Shown here one piece after another: positions 37,169 through 45,922 of a stretch of DNA of 64,000 bases (its first letter is position 1; each line of letters begins with the position of its first letter). This DNA is from Burkholderia sp. MS389 (GTDB lineage: Bacteria; Pseudomonadota; Gammaproteobacteria; Burkholderiales; Burkholderiaceae): assembly GCF_016899425.1 (NCBI RefSeq), contig NZ_CP045994.1, forward strand, positions 868,001-932,000, given 5' to 3'. Under the pieces are notes generated by a model. It was not told the DNA's origin. It saw nothing but the letters and a program-made list of their open reading frames with translations, and made no database searches. A program made the translations under genes and the position numbers.

Positions 37169-38608
37169 TCAGTGCATCGCGGGCCCGGCACCTTCGACCG
37201 CGCGTGGCGGCCGGATGCGCAGCGCGAAACCGGTCAGCGCGGCCACGGCCGCAAACGCCGCGCCGAACGCGAAGGCCGCGTGGTAGCCGCCGTTCAGTGC
37301 GTCGAGCGGCGCCGCTTGCGCTGCCGCGAGCGCATCGGTGCGTGCGCCGGCGAGACTCGCGAGGACCGCGAGCCCGAGCGCGCCGCCCATCATGAACGCG
37401 GTGTTGACGATCCCCGACGCGAGCCCGGAATCGGCCGGATCGACGTCGTTCATCGCGGCGAGCAGCACCGGATTGAACGCGACGCCTGCACCAATGCCCA
37501 GCAGCGTCATGCCGGGCAGCACATGCCACACGAAACCGCCGTCGACCGGCGCGCGCGAGAACAGCGCAAGGCCGCACGCCGCGATCAGCAGGCCGGCGGC
37601 GATCGGGCCGCGGATCCCGAAGCGCATCACGATCCGCGCCGACAGCCCGAGCGAGAACGCCGCCATGATCAGGTTCGCCGGCAGGAACGCGAGGCCGACC
37701 TGCAGCGGCCCGTAGCCGAGCACGCGCTGCATGTACAGCGCGGACAGGAAGAACCACGCGAACATCGCGGCCGCCCACAGCACGGCGATCGCGTTTGCGA
37801 GCGCGACGTTGCGCGCGGCGAACAGCGTAAGCGGCATCAGCGGGTGCGCGGCGCGCGACTCGATCGCGATGAACAGCGCGAGCAGCACGACGGCCGCGCC
37901 GATCAACGCGACGGTCTGCGTCGACAGCCAGCCGGCCTCGTTGCCGCCGACGATTCCGTAGACGGCCAGCATCAGCGATGCCGTCACCGTGATCGCGCCC
38001 GCCACGTCGAGCCGCGCGGTGCCGGCCGCCGTACGCGTGCGCGGCAGCAGCGCGGCGCACATCGCGTAGACCGCGACGCCGATCGGCAGGTTGACGAGGA
38101 AGATCCAGTGCCACGACAGCGAGCTCGTCAGCAGCCCGCCGAGCAGCACGCCGATGCTGCCGCCGCCCGCGCACACGAAGCCGTAGACGCCCATCGCGCG
38201 AGCGCGTTCGCCGGGCTCGGTGAACAGGTTCATGATCAGCGACAGCGAGACGGCCGACACGACCGCGCCGCCGAGCCCCTGCACCGCGCGCGCGGCGATC
38301 AGCATCGCCTGCGATTGCGCGAGCCCGCAGGCGAGCGACGCGAGCGTGAACACGACGAGGCCCGCGAGAAACATGCGCCGCTGGCCGTACAAGTCGCCGA
38401 GCCGGCCGCCGAGCAGCAGGCAGCCGCCGAATGTCAGGAGGTAGGCATTGACGACCCACACGAGGGCCGTTTCGGTGAAGTGGAGATCGGTGCTGATCGA
38501 CGGCAGCGCAACGTTCACGATCGTGCTGTCGAGCACGATCATCAGCACGCCGAGGCAGAGCACGATCAGCGCGTACCAGCGCTTCTCGCCGTGAATCCCG
38601 TGGGTCAT
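37169..38608 (-). CDS. DHA2-family (EmrB/QacA-like) multidrug exporter
   Basis: This 479-residue protein has about 14 membrane helices. LIVLCLGVLMIVLDSTIVNV carries the LDxTIVNVALP signature (motif D1) of 14-helix drug:proton antiporters. GGRLGDLYGQRRMFLAGLVV is motif A and FVCAGGGSIGVLLGGLLTSS is motif C, the exporter signature. It stands alone with no TetR or MarR gene and no EmrA-like adaptor. Substrates are unknown. Confidence 0.9.
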   Translation of the reverse strand: MTHGIHGEKRWYALIVLCLGVLMIVLDSTIVNVALPSISTDLHFTETALVWVVNAYLLTFGGCLLLGGRLGDLYGQRRMFLAGLVVFTLASLACGLAQSQAMLIAARAVQGLGGAVVSAVSLSLIMNLFTEPGERARAMGVYGFVCAGGGSIGVLLGGLLTSSLSWHWIFLVNLPIGVAVYAMCAALLPRTRTAAGTARLDVAGAITVTASLMLAVYGIVGGNEAGWLSTQTVALIGAAVVLLALFIAIESRAAHPLMPLTLFAARNVALANAIAVLWAAAMFAWFFLSALYMQRVLGYGPLQVGLAFLPANLIMAAFSLGLSARIVMRFGIRGPIAAGLLIAACGLALFSRAPVDGGFVWHVLPGMTLLGIGAGVAFNPVLLAAMNDVDPADSGLASGIVNTAFMMGGALGLAVLASLAGARTDALAAAQAAPLDALNGGYHAAFAFGAAFAAVAALTGFALRIRPPRAVEGAGPAMH

Positions 38609-38742
38609 GGGCTCGCAGCCTTCTATTCGTTATATGGAAGGATGCATTGTAGATGCCACCGGCGCGGGTTTCCTGTCGGTTTGTGGCAGGAGCGTCGCGT
38701 AGCGGCGGGTGTGGCCCGGCGCGCGTGAAGCGGGATGTTGCG

Positions 38743-39474
38743 TTACGCGCGCGCCGGCAGTTCGCAGCCGTCCGGGCCGCAGGCGGCCGCGTCGTCGCCG
38801 TCGAGTTCGACGACGCCGTCGCGCCACGCGTGGTCGAGCGCTTGCGCGAACGCGTCGGCCGGCTGCGCGCCCGATACGGCGTAGCGGCCGCCGAACACGA
38901 ACAGCGGCACGCCGCGCCCGCCGATCTGCGCGGCGCGCGCGATGTCGGCCTCGACTTCGTCGCGGTACGCGTCGCTGTGCAGCACCGCTTCGACGGCCGA
39001 GCGCTCGAGCCCGGCTTCGACCGCGAATTCGGTCAGCGCGGCATGATCGAACAGCGAGCCGTGCTCGCAGAAATACGCGCGATACAGGCGCTCGGTCAGC
39101 GCATGCGCGCGGCCCGACGCGTGCGCGAGCTTCACGAGCCGGTGGCCGTCGAGCGTGTCGCCGACGAGCGTGCCGGGCAGGTCGTAGCGCAGCCCGACGC
39201 TCGCGGCCGCCTCGGTTACCTGGCGCAGCATCTGGTCGACCTGTGCGGGCGCCATCCGGTATTTGCCTGCGAGCATCGCCTCGACCGGCTCGACGGGGTG
39301 GCCCGGCATCAGCCGGTACGCGCGCAGCGCGACGTCGACGCGGTCGGCGTGCGCGAACGCGGCCAGCGCCTCGTCGAAACGGCGCTTGCCGATCCAGCAC
39401 CATGGGCAGATCAGGTCGGACCAGATTTCGACGGTCAGGGTCGGGCGGGCGGTCGGGGCGGGAGCGGTCGTCAT
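38743..39474 (-). CDS. DsbA-family oxidoreductase, FrnE-like
   Basis: From ATG 39474 this has 243 residues. VEIWSDLICPWCWIGKRRFD contains the CPWC redox site. GLRYDLPGTLVGDTLDGHRL and GGRGVPLFVFGGRYAVSGAQ (cis-Pro region VPLF) are typical of the cytoplasmic FrnE/YwbO group, which helps protect against oxidation. A TTG at 39492 is in frame but no better supported. The C-terminus ends CGPDGCELPA with two further Cys. Confidence 0.87.
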   Translation of the reverse strand: MTTAPAPTARPTLTVEIWSDLICPWCWIGKRRFDEALAAFAHADRVDVALRAYRLMPGHPVEPVEAMLAGKYRMAPAQVDQMLRQVTEAAASVGLRYDLPGTLVGDTLDGHRLVKLAHASGRAHALTERLYRAYFCEHGSLFDHAALTEFAVEAGLERSAVEAVLHSDAYRDEVEADIARAAQIGGRGVPLFVFGGRYAVSGAQPADAFAQALDHAWRDGVVELDGDDAAACGPDGCELPARA

Positions 39475-39652
39475 GGCGGTTGGAGCGGTCAAAAATGTAA
39501 CTGTGACTATATCACTTTATGCTCCCGGGCTCCGTGGTCCGTAGGCCCGTGCGGCATGCAGCCGCGCCCGCGTATCGCGAAGCTTCGACGCGGAAACGGT
39601 CGTCCGATGCCGATGGCCGGGTCCGATCGTCATTGCGGCCGCCGCTGCGCGC

Positions 39653-40297
39653 TCAGGCGTCGCCCGTTTCCTTCAGATGCTTCAGATGCTTGTAGACCGT
39701 CGCGCGCCCCATCCCGAGCACGTTCGCGACGTAGTTCGCCGCGCTCTTGCCGCGAAACGCGCCTTCCGCGTACAGCGCCTCGACGAGTTCGCGCCGGTGC
39801 TCGCGCGTGAGCCCGTTCAGCCCGACCTGCCGCTCGCGCAGCCAGCCGTGCAGGAACGTATTGATGCGCTCCTGCCAGTCGTCGCGGAACAGCTCGTCGG
39901 GCTGCGCGACGACGCCCGCGCCCTTGATGAACAGGTCGAGCGTCGCGCGCACCTCGTCGAACACCGCGATGTTGAAGTTGATGCACATCATCCCGGCCGG
40001 GCGGCCTTCGTCGTCGAACAGCACGTTGCTCACGCAGCGCATCCGCCGGCCGTCCCAGTTCAGCTTCTCGTACGGGCCGATCACGCGCTCGCGCGCCGAA
40101 TGATCGATTTCCTCGAGCGCGGAATCGTCGCCGACCTCGCGCTTCGACAGGTTGTTCGCCAGATACAGCACCGTCTGGTCGTGCAGGTCGTGGATCACGA
40201 CTTCCGCGTACGGGAAGAACAGCGCGGCGATACCGTCGGCGATCGGCGCATAGCGGGTGAGCAGCAGGTCTTTGACGGGAGATTTCTTCTTGCGCAT
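39653..40297 (-). CDS. dauR: YheO-like PAS/HTH regulator, DauR-like
   Basis: This 214-residue regulator starts at ATG 40297 (MRKKKSPVKDLLLTRYAPIA). Residues about 10-130 are the YheO PAS-like domain with YAEVVIHDLHDQTVLYLANN and MMCINFNIAVFDEVRATLDL. Residues about 160-212 are the HTH_22 DNA-binding domain, including GAFRGKSAANYVANVLGMGR and ATVYKHLKHLKE. DauR of Pseudomonas aeruginosa has this architecture and represses dauBA, responding to D-arginine. The gene follows a DauB-like gene after an interval of 143 bp on the same strand, next to DauA-like and binding protein genes, matching the dau gene set. Ligand identity is inferred. Confidence 0.78.
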   Translation of the reverse strand: MRKKKSPVKDLLLTRYAPIADGIAALFFPYAEVVIHDLHDQTVLYLANNLSKREVGDDSALEEIDHSARERVIGPYEKLNWDGRRMRCVSNVLFDDEGRPAGMMCINFNIAVFDEVRATLDLFIKGAGVVAQPDELFRDDWQERINTFLHGWLRERQVGLNGLTREHRRELVEALYAEGAFRGKSAANYVANVLGMGRATVYKHLKHLKETGDA

Positions 40298-40440
40298 CGG
40301 TATCGCGATCTCGGGTGGGCGGGAGCCGGGCAGCGTGTCGGGCCGGCGGGCCGGCGCACCGTCGGCCGGCATGCCCGTGCGCCCGCGCGCGGCCGCCGCG
40401 GCGGTTGCGCCATTGTATCGGCCCCGCGCGCGCGGGGCGC

Positions 40441-41403
40441 TCATCCGCGCGTCAGATGCGTGTACAGCGCGTGCGCGATCGCGATGTCCTCGAGCCCGAG
40501 GCCGATCGAGCGGAAGAATGCGTGACGCGTGCGCGACGGCGCCGCGCAGGTGCCGGCGACGAGCGCGGGCAGGTCGCCGGCGATCCGGCCGGCATCCCAG
40601 CCGTGCTCGGCCGCCGCGATCTGCATCTCGCCGGCGCTCGCGGGCGTCGTGTGCCGGTAGTCGCAGTAGACGTCCATGTCCGGCAGCCACGCGGGCGGGA
40701 TTTCGTGTGCGCGCGCGACGTTCGTGCTGATCGACGTGACGAGCGCGGCGCGCGTGAGCATCCCGTCGCCGAGCACGGGCGTGCCCGACGACGTGCACAG
40801 CATCACCACGTCCGCGTCGCGTACGCACGCCTCGACGCTTGCCGCCGCGCGTGCGCGCGGGTCGAGCGCGGCGAGGCTCGCCTGCAGTGCCGTATCGCCG
40901 GCCAGCGCGGGCGAGTACACGCGGATCGTGTCCCAGTCGCGCAGCGCCGCCGTGTGCCGCAGGTGCGCGAGGCCGACCGCGCCCGCGCCGACGATCGCCA
41001 GATGACGCGCGTTGCGCGGCGCGAGGCAGTCGACCGCGAGCGCCGTCGTGCCGGCCGTGCGTTCGACGGTCAGCAGCCCGGCGTCGCACCACATCAGCGG
41101 CTGGCCGGTTTGCATCGACATCAATGCGGTCCATGCGGTGACGATGGGTTTGCCGTCTGTCACGACATACGGCGACAGCTTCGCGCCGAATACCTGCTGG
41201 TCGGCGAGCGCGCCGAGATACGTGATGAAGTCGCCGGCCTGGTCGGGAAACGGCGTGAGCGTCTGCGGCGGCTGCACCGCGCGCGCCGCGGCGAGCGACG
41301 CGAACATGCGGCGCAGCGTGCCGAGCACGTCGAGCGACGGCAGCGCCGCGCGCACCGCGGCTTCGTCGACGGTCAGCGGCAGGCTGGGGCGGGGTTGCGT
41401 CAT
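40441..41403 (-). CDS. dauB: Ornithine cyclodeaminase-family dehydrogenase, DauB-like
   Basis: This 320-residue NAD(P)-binding protein is of the OCD/mu-crystallin family. The N-terminal half carries KLSPYVVTDGKPIVTAWTAL, and ARHLAIVGAGAVGLAHLRHT is the Rossmann motif. ADVVMLCTSSGTPVLGDGML and VTSISTNVARAHEIP follow. In the dau system DauB reductively aminates 2-ketoarginine from DauA to L-arginine, giving overall D-to-L conversion. Other OCD members act as pyrroline-2-carboxylate reductases or alanine dehydrogenases, so the substrate is assigned from context. The start faces the divergent operator region. Confidence 0.75.
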   Translation of the reverse strand: MTQPRPSLPLTVDEAAVRAALPSLDVLGTLRRMFASLAAARAVQPPQTLTPFPDQAGDFITYLGALADQQVFGAKLSPYVVTDGKPIVTAWTALMSMQTGQPLMWCDAGLLTVERTAGTTALAVDCLAPRNARHLAIVGAGAVGLAHLRHTAALRDWDTIRVYSPALAGDTALQASLAALDPRARAAASVEACVRDADVVMLCTSSGTPVLGDGMLTRAALVTSISTNVARAHEIPPAWLPDMDVYCDYRHTTPASAGEMQIAAAEHGWDAGRIAGDLPALVAGTCAAPSRTRHAFFRSIGLGLEDIAIAHALYTHLTRG

Positions 41404-41477
41404 CGGGACATCTCCGGTGCGGGCTGGACAGAAAGTCTCGAAAGACGGTGTCCGGCGGGGTTCGTTGTGGACTAAAA

Positions 41478-41490
41478 GTCTAATATAGAC
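41478..41490. promoter_or_regulatory. Operator-like palindrome GTCTA-ATA-TAGAC
   Basis: A perfect 5 bp inverted repeat with a 3 bp spacer, 75 bp upstream of the DauB-like start. An overlapping palindrome GACTA/AAAAGTC-type (41470-41480) extends it to the left. The same sequence recurs at 41633-41647. Confidence 0.65.
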
Positions 41491-41632
41491 AAACGAAATC
41501 GGGATAATTTTTCTTTTCGAGACGTCGTGGCGGTGCTGGGATCATGAAAAATTCCACAGAATCAACGATGTTTTGGCTCGGGCGACGAAATTTCGGCGTC
41601 GAGCAACACGACGATCTCCTCATATCCCCTAT

Positions 41633-41656
41633 AGTCTATAGTAGACTTTGAGTCTA
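41633..41656. promoter_or_regulatory. Operator-like palindrome AGTCTA-TAG-TAGACT plus half-site
   Basis: A perfect 6 bp inverted repeat with a 3 bp spacer (41633-41647) is followed by another AGTCTA half-site at 41651-41656. It has the same architecture as the box at 41478 and lies about 140 bp before the binding-protein gene. CCTATAGTCTATAG here could also serve as a -10 region, which would make the box a repressor site. Confidence 0.65.
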
Positions 41657-41783
41657 TATTTCGCATGCAGAGCCCGACACGTCGCCATGCGGCGGCCGCC
41701 TGCGCCGAATCCCGACCCGGCGTCCGACCGAGGGCGTCGTGCGACCGATCTTCATCGCCTCACTCCAGAACAGAAGGACCGTC

Positions 41784-42563
41784 ATGAACTGGAAACTTTC
41801 CCTCTGCGCCGCTGCGGCGGTCGCGTGCGCGGCCGTCACGGCCCATGCGGAACAGACCACGTTGCGCTTCGGGATCGAAGCCGCCTATCCGCCGTTCGAG
41901 AGCAAGACGCCGGCTGGTCAGCTGCAGGGTTTCGACGTCGACGTCGGCAATGCGGTATGCGCGAAGCTGAACATGAAGTGCGTGTGGGTCGAGAACGCGT
42001 TCGACGGGCTGATCCCGGCGCTGCAGGCGCGCAAGTTCGACGCGATCAACTCGGCGATGAACATCACCGCGAAGCGCAAGCAAAGCATCGACTTCACGCC
42101 GGCGATCTACGTGGTGCCGATCGTGATGGTCGCGAAGCACGGCTCGCCGCTGAAGCCCGACGTCGCGAGCCTGCGCGGCAAGCACGTCGGCGTGCTGCAG
42201 GGCTCGTCGCAGGAGGATTTCCTGAAGGCGCACTGGGCCAATGCGGGCGTGGACGTCGTGTCGTACCCGGATCAGGACCAAATCTACGCCGATCTCGTCG
42301 CGGGTCGTCTCGACGCGGCCGTGCAGGAAGCGCAGACCGCGCAGGACGGCTTCCTCGACAAGCCGGCCGGCCGCGACTACCGGATCGTCGGCGAGCCGCT
42401 GAAGGATCCGGCGACGCTCGGCGAAGGCACCGGCTTCGGGATGCGCAAGAACGACAAGGCGCTGCAGGCGAAGATCGTCGGTGCGCTCGATGCGCTGAAG
42501 AAGGACGGCACGCTGAGCGCGCTGTCGCAGAAATACTTCAAGCGCGACATCATCGCGAAGTAA
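41784..42563 (+). CDS. Periplasmic basic amino acid-binding protein (ABC transporter)
   Basis: This 259-residue protein starts at ATG 41784. The signal peptide MNWKLSLCAAAAVACAAVTA is cut near AHA-EQ. The mature part is a family 3 binding protein: TLRFGIEAAYPPFESKTPAG, QGFDVDVGNAVCAKLNMKC, ENAFDGLIPALQARKFDAIN and FGMRKNDKALQ, close to lysine/arginine/ornithine- and histidine-binding proteins (ArgT, AotJ, HisJ). It is first in a divergent transcript with the DauA-like gene. No permease or ATPase genes follow, so it must use a transporter encoded elsewhere. Confidence 0.88.
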   Translation: MNWKLSLCAAAAVACAAVTAHAEQTTLRFGIEAAYPPFESKTPAGQLQGFDVDVGNAVCAKLNMKCVWVENAFDGLIPALQARKFDAINSAMNITAKRKQSIDFTPAIYVVPIVMVAKHGSPLKPDVASLRGKHVGVLQGSSQEDFLKAHWANAGVDVVSYPDQDQIYADLVAGRLDAAVQEAQTAQDGFLDKPAGRDYRIVGEPLKDPATLGEGTGFGMRKNDKALQAKIVGALDALKKDGTLSALSQKYFKRDIIAK

Positions 42564-42630
42564 GCGCCGCCGCGTGCCGCCCGCCGGGCCGGCGCACGGC
42601 GCATCCCATCTCGACGCAGTGCGGGGGACC

Positions 42631-43875
42631 ATGGATTTCGACGTCATCGTTCTGGGGGCCGGCATCGTCGGCGTGTCGTCGGCGCTGCATCTGCAGGATC
42701 GCGGGCTGCGCGTCGCGCTCGTCGACCGGCGCGCGCCCGGCGAGGAAACCAGCCACGGCAATGCGGGGCTGATCGAGCGCTCGTCGGTCGTGCCGTATGC
42801 GTTTCCGCGCCGGCTCGGCACGCTGCTGCGCTACGCGCGCAACCGTTCGGTCGATCTCTATTGGGATTACCGCGCGCTACCTGCGTATGCGGGCTGGCTC
42901 GCGCGCTTCTGGCGCGAATCGTCGCCGCAGCGGCTCGCGGCCGCCGCGCGCGACCTGCTGCCGCTCGTCGCGGCGAGCGTCGTCGAGCACGATGCGCTGC
43001 TCGCACGCACCGACGCGCAGCCGCTCGTGCACGACGGCGGATGGATCGAGGCGTTCCGTTCACCGGGGCTGTTCGACGCGGAAGCGCGCGCGCAGCAGCA
43101 GGTCGCCGCCGCGCACGGGTTGCGGATGACCGTGCTCGACGCGCATGCGCTGCGCGCGCGAGAGCCCGGTATCGGCGACGCCTTCTGCGGCGCCTTCCAC
43201 TGGCAGGATCCGAAGACCGTGTCGAGCCCGGGCGGGCTGACCAAGGCCTATGCGCGGCTGTTCGAGCGCGACGGCGGCTCGTTCGTGCACGGCGACGCGA
43301 CGACGCTCGTGCAGGTCGATGACGGCTGGCAAGTCCGATCCGAACACGGGCCGATCTCGGCGCGCTCGGCCGTGGTCGCGCTCGGGCCGTGGTCCGATCA
43401 GGTGTTCGCGCCGCTCGGCTACCGGATTCCGCTGCGCGCGAAGCGCGGCTATCACATGCATTACCGGCCGACGCGCACGCCGCTGAACGTGCCCGTGTGC
43501 GATACCGAGGCCGGTTTCGTCGTCGCGCCGATGGAGGGCGGCCGCCTGCGGCTGACGACGGGCGTCGAGATCGCGCCGCGTGGTGCGCCGCCGACCGGCG
43601 TGCAACTCGCGCGCGCCGAACCGCTGGCGCGCGACGCGTTCGGCATCGGCGAGCGGCTCGATCCGGAACCGTGGCTCGGGATGCGGCCGTGCACGCCCGA
43701 CATGCGTCCGGTGATCGGGCCCGCGCCGCGCCATCGCCATTTGTGGTTCGCGTTCGGCCACTGCCATCACGGGCTCACGCTTGGGCCCGCGACCGGCCGC
43801 CTGCTCGCCGAAATGATGACGGGCGCGCCGACCTATATCGATCCGCATCCGTATCGGCCCGCACGCTTCAGTTGA
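42631..43875 (+). CDS. dauA: FAD-dependent D-amino acid dehydrogenase, DauA/DadA-like
   Basis: This 414-residue enzyme starts at ATG 42631. DVIVLGAGIVGVSSALHLQD is the FAD-binding motif, followed by RAPGEETSHGNAGLIERSS, the DadA-family signature. The C-terminal half carries KRGYHMHYRP and LWFAFGHCHHGLTLGPATGR, which closes the FAD site. Members deaminate D-amino acids to 2-oxo acids and pass electrons to the quinone pool. With DauB, DauR and a basic amino acid-binding protein beside it, a D-arginine or D-lysine substrate is the best guess. DadA-type broad specificity cannot be excluded. Confidence 0.82.
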   Translation: MDFDVIVLGAGIVGVSSALHLQDRGLRVALVDRRAPGEETSHGNAGLIERSSVVPYAFPRRLGTLLRYARNRSVDLYWDYRALPAYAGWLARFWRESSPQRLAAAARDLLPLVAASVVEHDALLARTDAQPLVHDGGWIEAFRSPGLFDAEARAQQQVAAAHGLRMTVLDAHALRAREPGIGDAFCGAFHWQDPKTVSSPGGLTKAYARLFERDGGSFVHGDATTLVQVDDGWQVRSEHGPISARSAVVALGPWSDQVFAPLGYRIPLRAKRGYHMHYRPTRTPLNVPVCDTEAGFVVAPMEGGRLRLTTGVEIAPRGAPPTGVQLARAEPLARDAFGIGERLDPEPWLGMRPCTPDMRPVIGPAPRHRHLWFAFGHCHHGLTLGPATGRLLAEMMTGAPTYIDPHPYRPARFS

Positions 43876-44208
43876 ACCGGCCGCGCGCAGTTGCGGCGTC
43901 GGTCGCCGGCACGCGCCGATGGCAATGCGCGTATTTCACGGTTTTTCGTTCTGCTGCCCGGGTGGTCGAAATCCGCGCCGTCGAAAATGATCTGCCAATC
44001 GACAAGAAGGACATTCAGGCTTCCCGCGTGCTTTCGTCGCATGAATGATCGCCACCACTCGTCGCGCCGCCGCATGGAATAACCGGCCGCCGCCGTCCGT
44101 TTACATACCGAGTTCCGGCACAGCCGGCCGGCGGGATAATGATCGCGACGCAGCCGATCGTCCCGTTCGGCGGCACCGTGTCGCGACACGACGCCAAGGA
44201 GAACGGGA
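43876..44208. other. Intergenic region before the ECF sigma cluster
   Basis: These 333 bp have no supported frame. The stretch 43925-44110 is less GC-rich than its surroundings and probably holds the promoter of the following cluster. No ECF-type -35/-10 pair could be identified with confidence. Confidence 0.5.
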
Positions 44209-44568
44209 ATGAAACGGATGCTCTTCGCTGCCGCGCTGACGGTGGCGATCGTGCGGCCGGCGGCCGCGGAACCGCCCCAGGTCGGCGACGGGAAACTGGT
44301 CGACGAAGCGCACATGACGCTGTACGTGTTCGATCGCGATGCGCCGGGCAAGAGCATGTGCGACGGCACGTGCGCAGCCAACTGGCCACCCGCGCTCGCC
44401 GACGCGTACGACAAGGCGTCGGGTGCGCTGAGCCTCGTCGCCCGCGACGACGGCAAAAAGCAATGGGCATACCGCGGCCGCCCGCTGTATCGCTGGAAGA
44501 TGGACCGCAAGGCCGGCGACGCGAGCGGCGATGGAATCGGCGGCATGTGGCACGTCGCGCGGCCGTGA
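44209..44568 (+). CDS. Exported protein with Yx(FWY)xxD repeats (COG4315)
   Basis: This 119-residue protein follows an AAGGAGAACGGGA ribosome site. A signal peptide (cut near AAAE) leads into two copies of the secreted repeat: LYVFDRDAPGKSMCDGTCAA with NWPP, and LYRWKMDRKAGDASGDGIGG ending MWHVARP. The Cys pair CDGTC is conserved in the family. Function is unknown, though these proteins are often found beside ECF sigma genes as here (34 bp upstream). Confidence 0.82.
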   Translation: MKRMLFAAALTVAIVRPAAAEPPQVGDGKLVDEAHMTLYVFDRDAPGKSMCDGTCAANWPPALADAYDKASGALSLVARDDGKKQWAYRGRPLYRWKMDRKAGDASGDGIGGMWHVARP

Positions 44569-44601
44569 CCGTGACCGCGCGGCGACGCGCGAGGCGCCCC
44601 G

Positions 44602-45117
44602 ATGAGCTATGAATCGGACCTGCTGGTATGGCTTCCGCATCTCACGCGCTATGCGCGTGCGCTGACGGGCGAGCGCGCGTGGGCCGACGATCTCGTGCAG
44701 GACACGCTCGAGCGTGCGCTGAACCGGCCGCCGCGCGACGGCGGCAACCTGCGCGCATGGTTACTGACGCTGCTGCGGCACCGCTTCATCGACCAGTTGC
44801 GCGCGCGGCACGAGATCGCGGTCGACGACGCGACGGCGCCGTGGCAGACGATGGCCGCGCCGGTCGGCGAGGTCGGCGGGCTGGAGTTGCGCGACGTGCA
44901 GCGTGCGCTGTACCGGCTGCCGGTCGAACAGCGCGAGGTGCTGCTGCTGGTCGCGCTGGAGGAGTTGAGCTATCGCGATGCCGCGCAGGTGCTCGGCGTG
45001 CCGGTGGGCACGGTGATGTCGCGGCTCGCGCGGGCGCGCGCGCAGATGCGCGCGTTGCTGTCGGACGCGCCGTCGACGCACGGCACGGCCACGTTACGGG
45101 TGATCGGGAAGCCATGA
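44602..45117 (+). CDS. ECF RNA polymerase sigma factor
   Basis: This 171-residue protein has sigma region 2 near the N-terminus (LPHLTRYARALTGERAWADD, LVQDTLERAL, AWLLTLLRHRFIDQLR) and region 4 near the C-terminus (ALYRLPVEQREVLLLVALEE and LSYRDAAQVLGVPVGTVMSR). There is no C-terminal extension. Its TGA overlaps the anti-sigma start (ATGA), which makes the partnership very likely. No other regulatory gene lies in the cluster, so the neighbours (a repeat protein, cupredoxin, DUF1571 protein, SRPBCC protein) are its probable regulon (inference). Confidence 0.93.
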   Translation: MSYESDLLVWLPHLTRYARALTGERAWADDLVQDTLERALNRPPRDGGNLRAWLLTLLRHRFIDQLRARHEIAVDDATAPWQTMAAPVGEVGGLELRDVQRALYRLPVEQREVLLLVALEELSYRDAAQVLGVPVGTVMSRLARARAQMRALLSDAPSTHGTATLRVIGKP

Positions 45118-45896
45118 TGGACGATCCGCGCAAGCCTTCGAACGAGCAGGGAGACGATGCGTCGGCGCAACTGCTGTCCGCGCTGCTGGACGGCGAACTG
45201 TCCGGGCACGAGCGGCGCGAGGTGCTCGCGCGCCTGCAGGCCGATCCGCAGGAAGCCGAACGATTCGCGCATTACCGCGCGCAGCGCGATGCGCTGAAGG
45301 CGCTGTTCCCGTTGCCGGGCGCGGCGCCCGCGTTGTTCGTGCAGCGCCGCGCGCCGCGCTGGCGCGCGGTCGCGCATGCGTTCGCGGGGCTGGCGGCCGG
45401 GCTGCTGATCGGTGTCGCGCTGCATGCGGGCTGGGCGGCATTCGGCCGCGAACCGGCGTTCGCCGCGCGCGCCGATGTCGCCTACGCGGTGTACGCGGCC
45501 GACCGCGAGCATCCGGTGGAAGTCGGCGCGAACGATCCCGAGCGTCTCGCCGCGTGGTTGTCGGCGCGCGTCGGCCGGCCGGTGCGCGCGCCGTCGCTCG
45601 ACGAATACGGTTACGCGCTGCTGGGCGGCCGGTTGCTGCCCGGCGACGCGGGGCCGGCCGCGCAGCTCATGTACCAGCGCGCAGACGGTGCGCGCGTGAC
45701 GCTGTACATGACCGCATACGATGCGCGGCGTCTCGCGCCGCACGCGCTGTCGGCGAACGGCCGCTACACGTATTTCTGGTCGGATCGCGGCATGGGTTAT
45801 GCGCTGTCCGGCCGTGGCGACGAACGGCGTCTGCGCGAGCTCGCGATCGACGCATGCGGTGCGCTGGGCGGGCCGACCGACGCGTGGAAGGGCTGA
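45114..45896 (+). CDS. Transmembrane anti-sigma factor
   Basis: This 260-residue protein starts at ATG 45114 (ATG 45117 is adjacent). An N-terminal anti-sigma region (QLLSALLDGELSGHERREVL) is followed by one membrane helix around residues 80-100 (AHAFAGLAAGLLIGVALHAG), and a periplasmic domain of about 150 residues containing LAAWLSARVGRPVRAPSLDE and YALLGGRLLPGDAGPAAQLM. This is the shape of the RsiW/ChrR-like single-pass anti-sigma factors common in beta-proteobacteria. There is no Cys/His zinc site. It is co-translated with the sigma gene. Confidence 0.88.
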   Translation: MMDDPRKPSNEQGDDASAQLLSALLDGELSGHERREVLARLQADPQEAERFAHYRAQRDALKALFPLPGAAPALFVQRRAPRWRAVAHAFAGLAAGLLIGVALHAGWAAFGREPAFAARADVAYAVYAADREHPVEVGANDPERLAAWLSARVGRPVRAPSLDEYGYALLGGRLLPGDAGPAAQLMYQRADGARVTLYMTAYDARRLAPHALSANGRYTYFWSDRGMGYALSGRGDERRLRELAIDACGALGGPTDAWKG

Positions 45897-45922
45897 CGCG
45901 CGGCGCCCGCAGGGAGCAGGCG

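Larger units (their letters stand above)
41404..41783. other. Divergent regulatory region of the dau-like locus
   Basis: These 380 bp lie between the DauB-like and binding-protein genes, are AT-rich in two blocks (41470-41560 and 41600-41670), and contain the palindromic boxes listed separately. No reading frame is supported. Confidence 0.7.
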
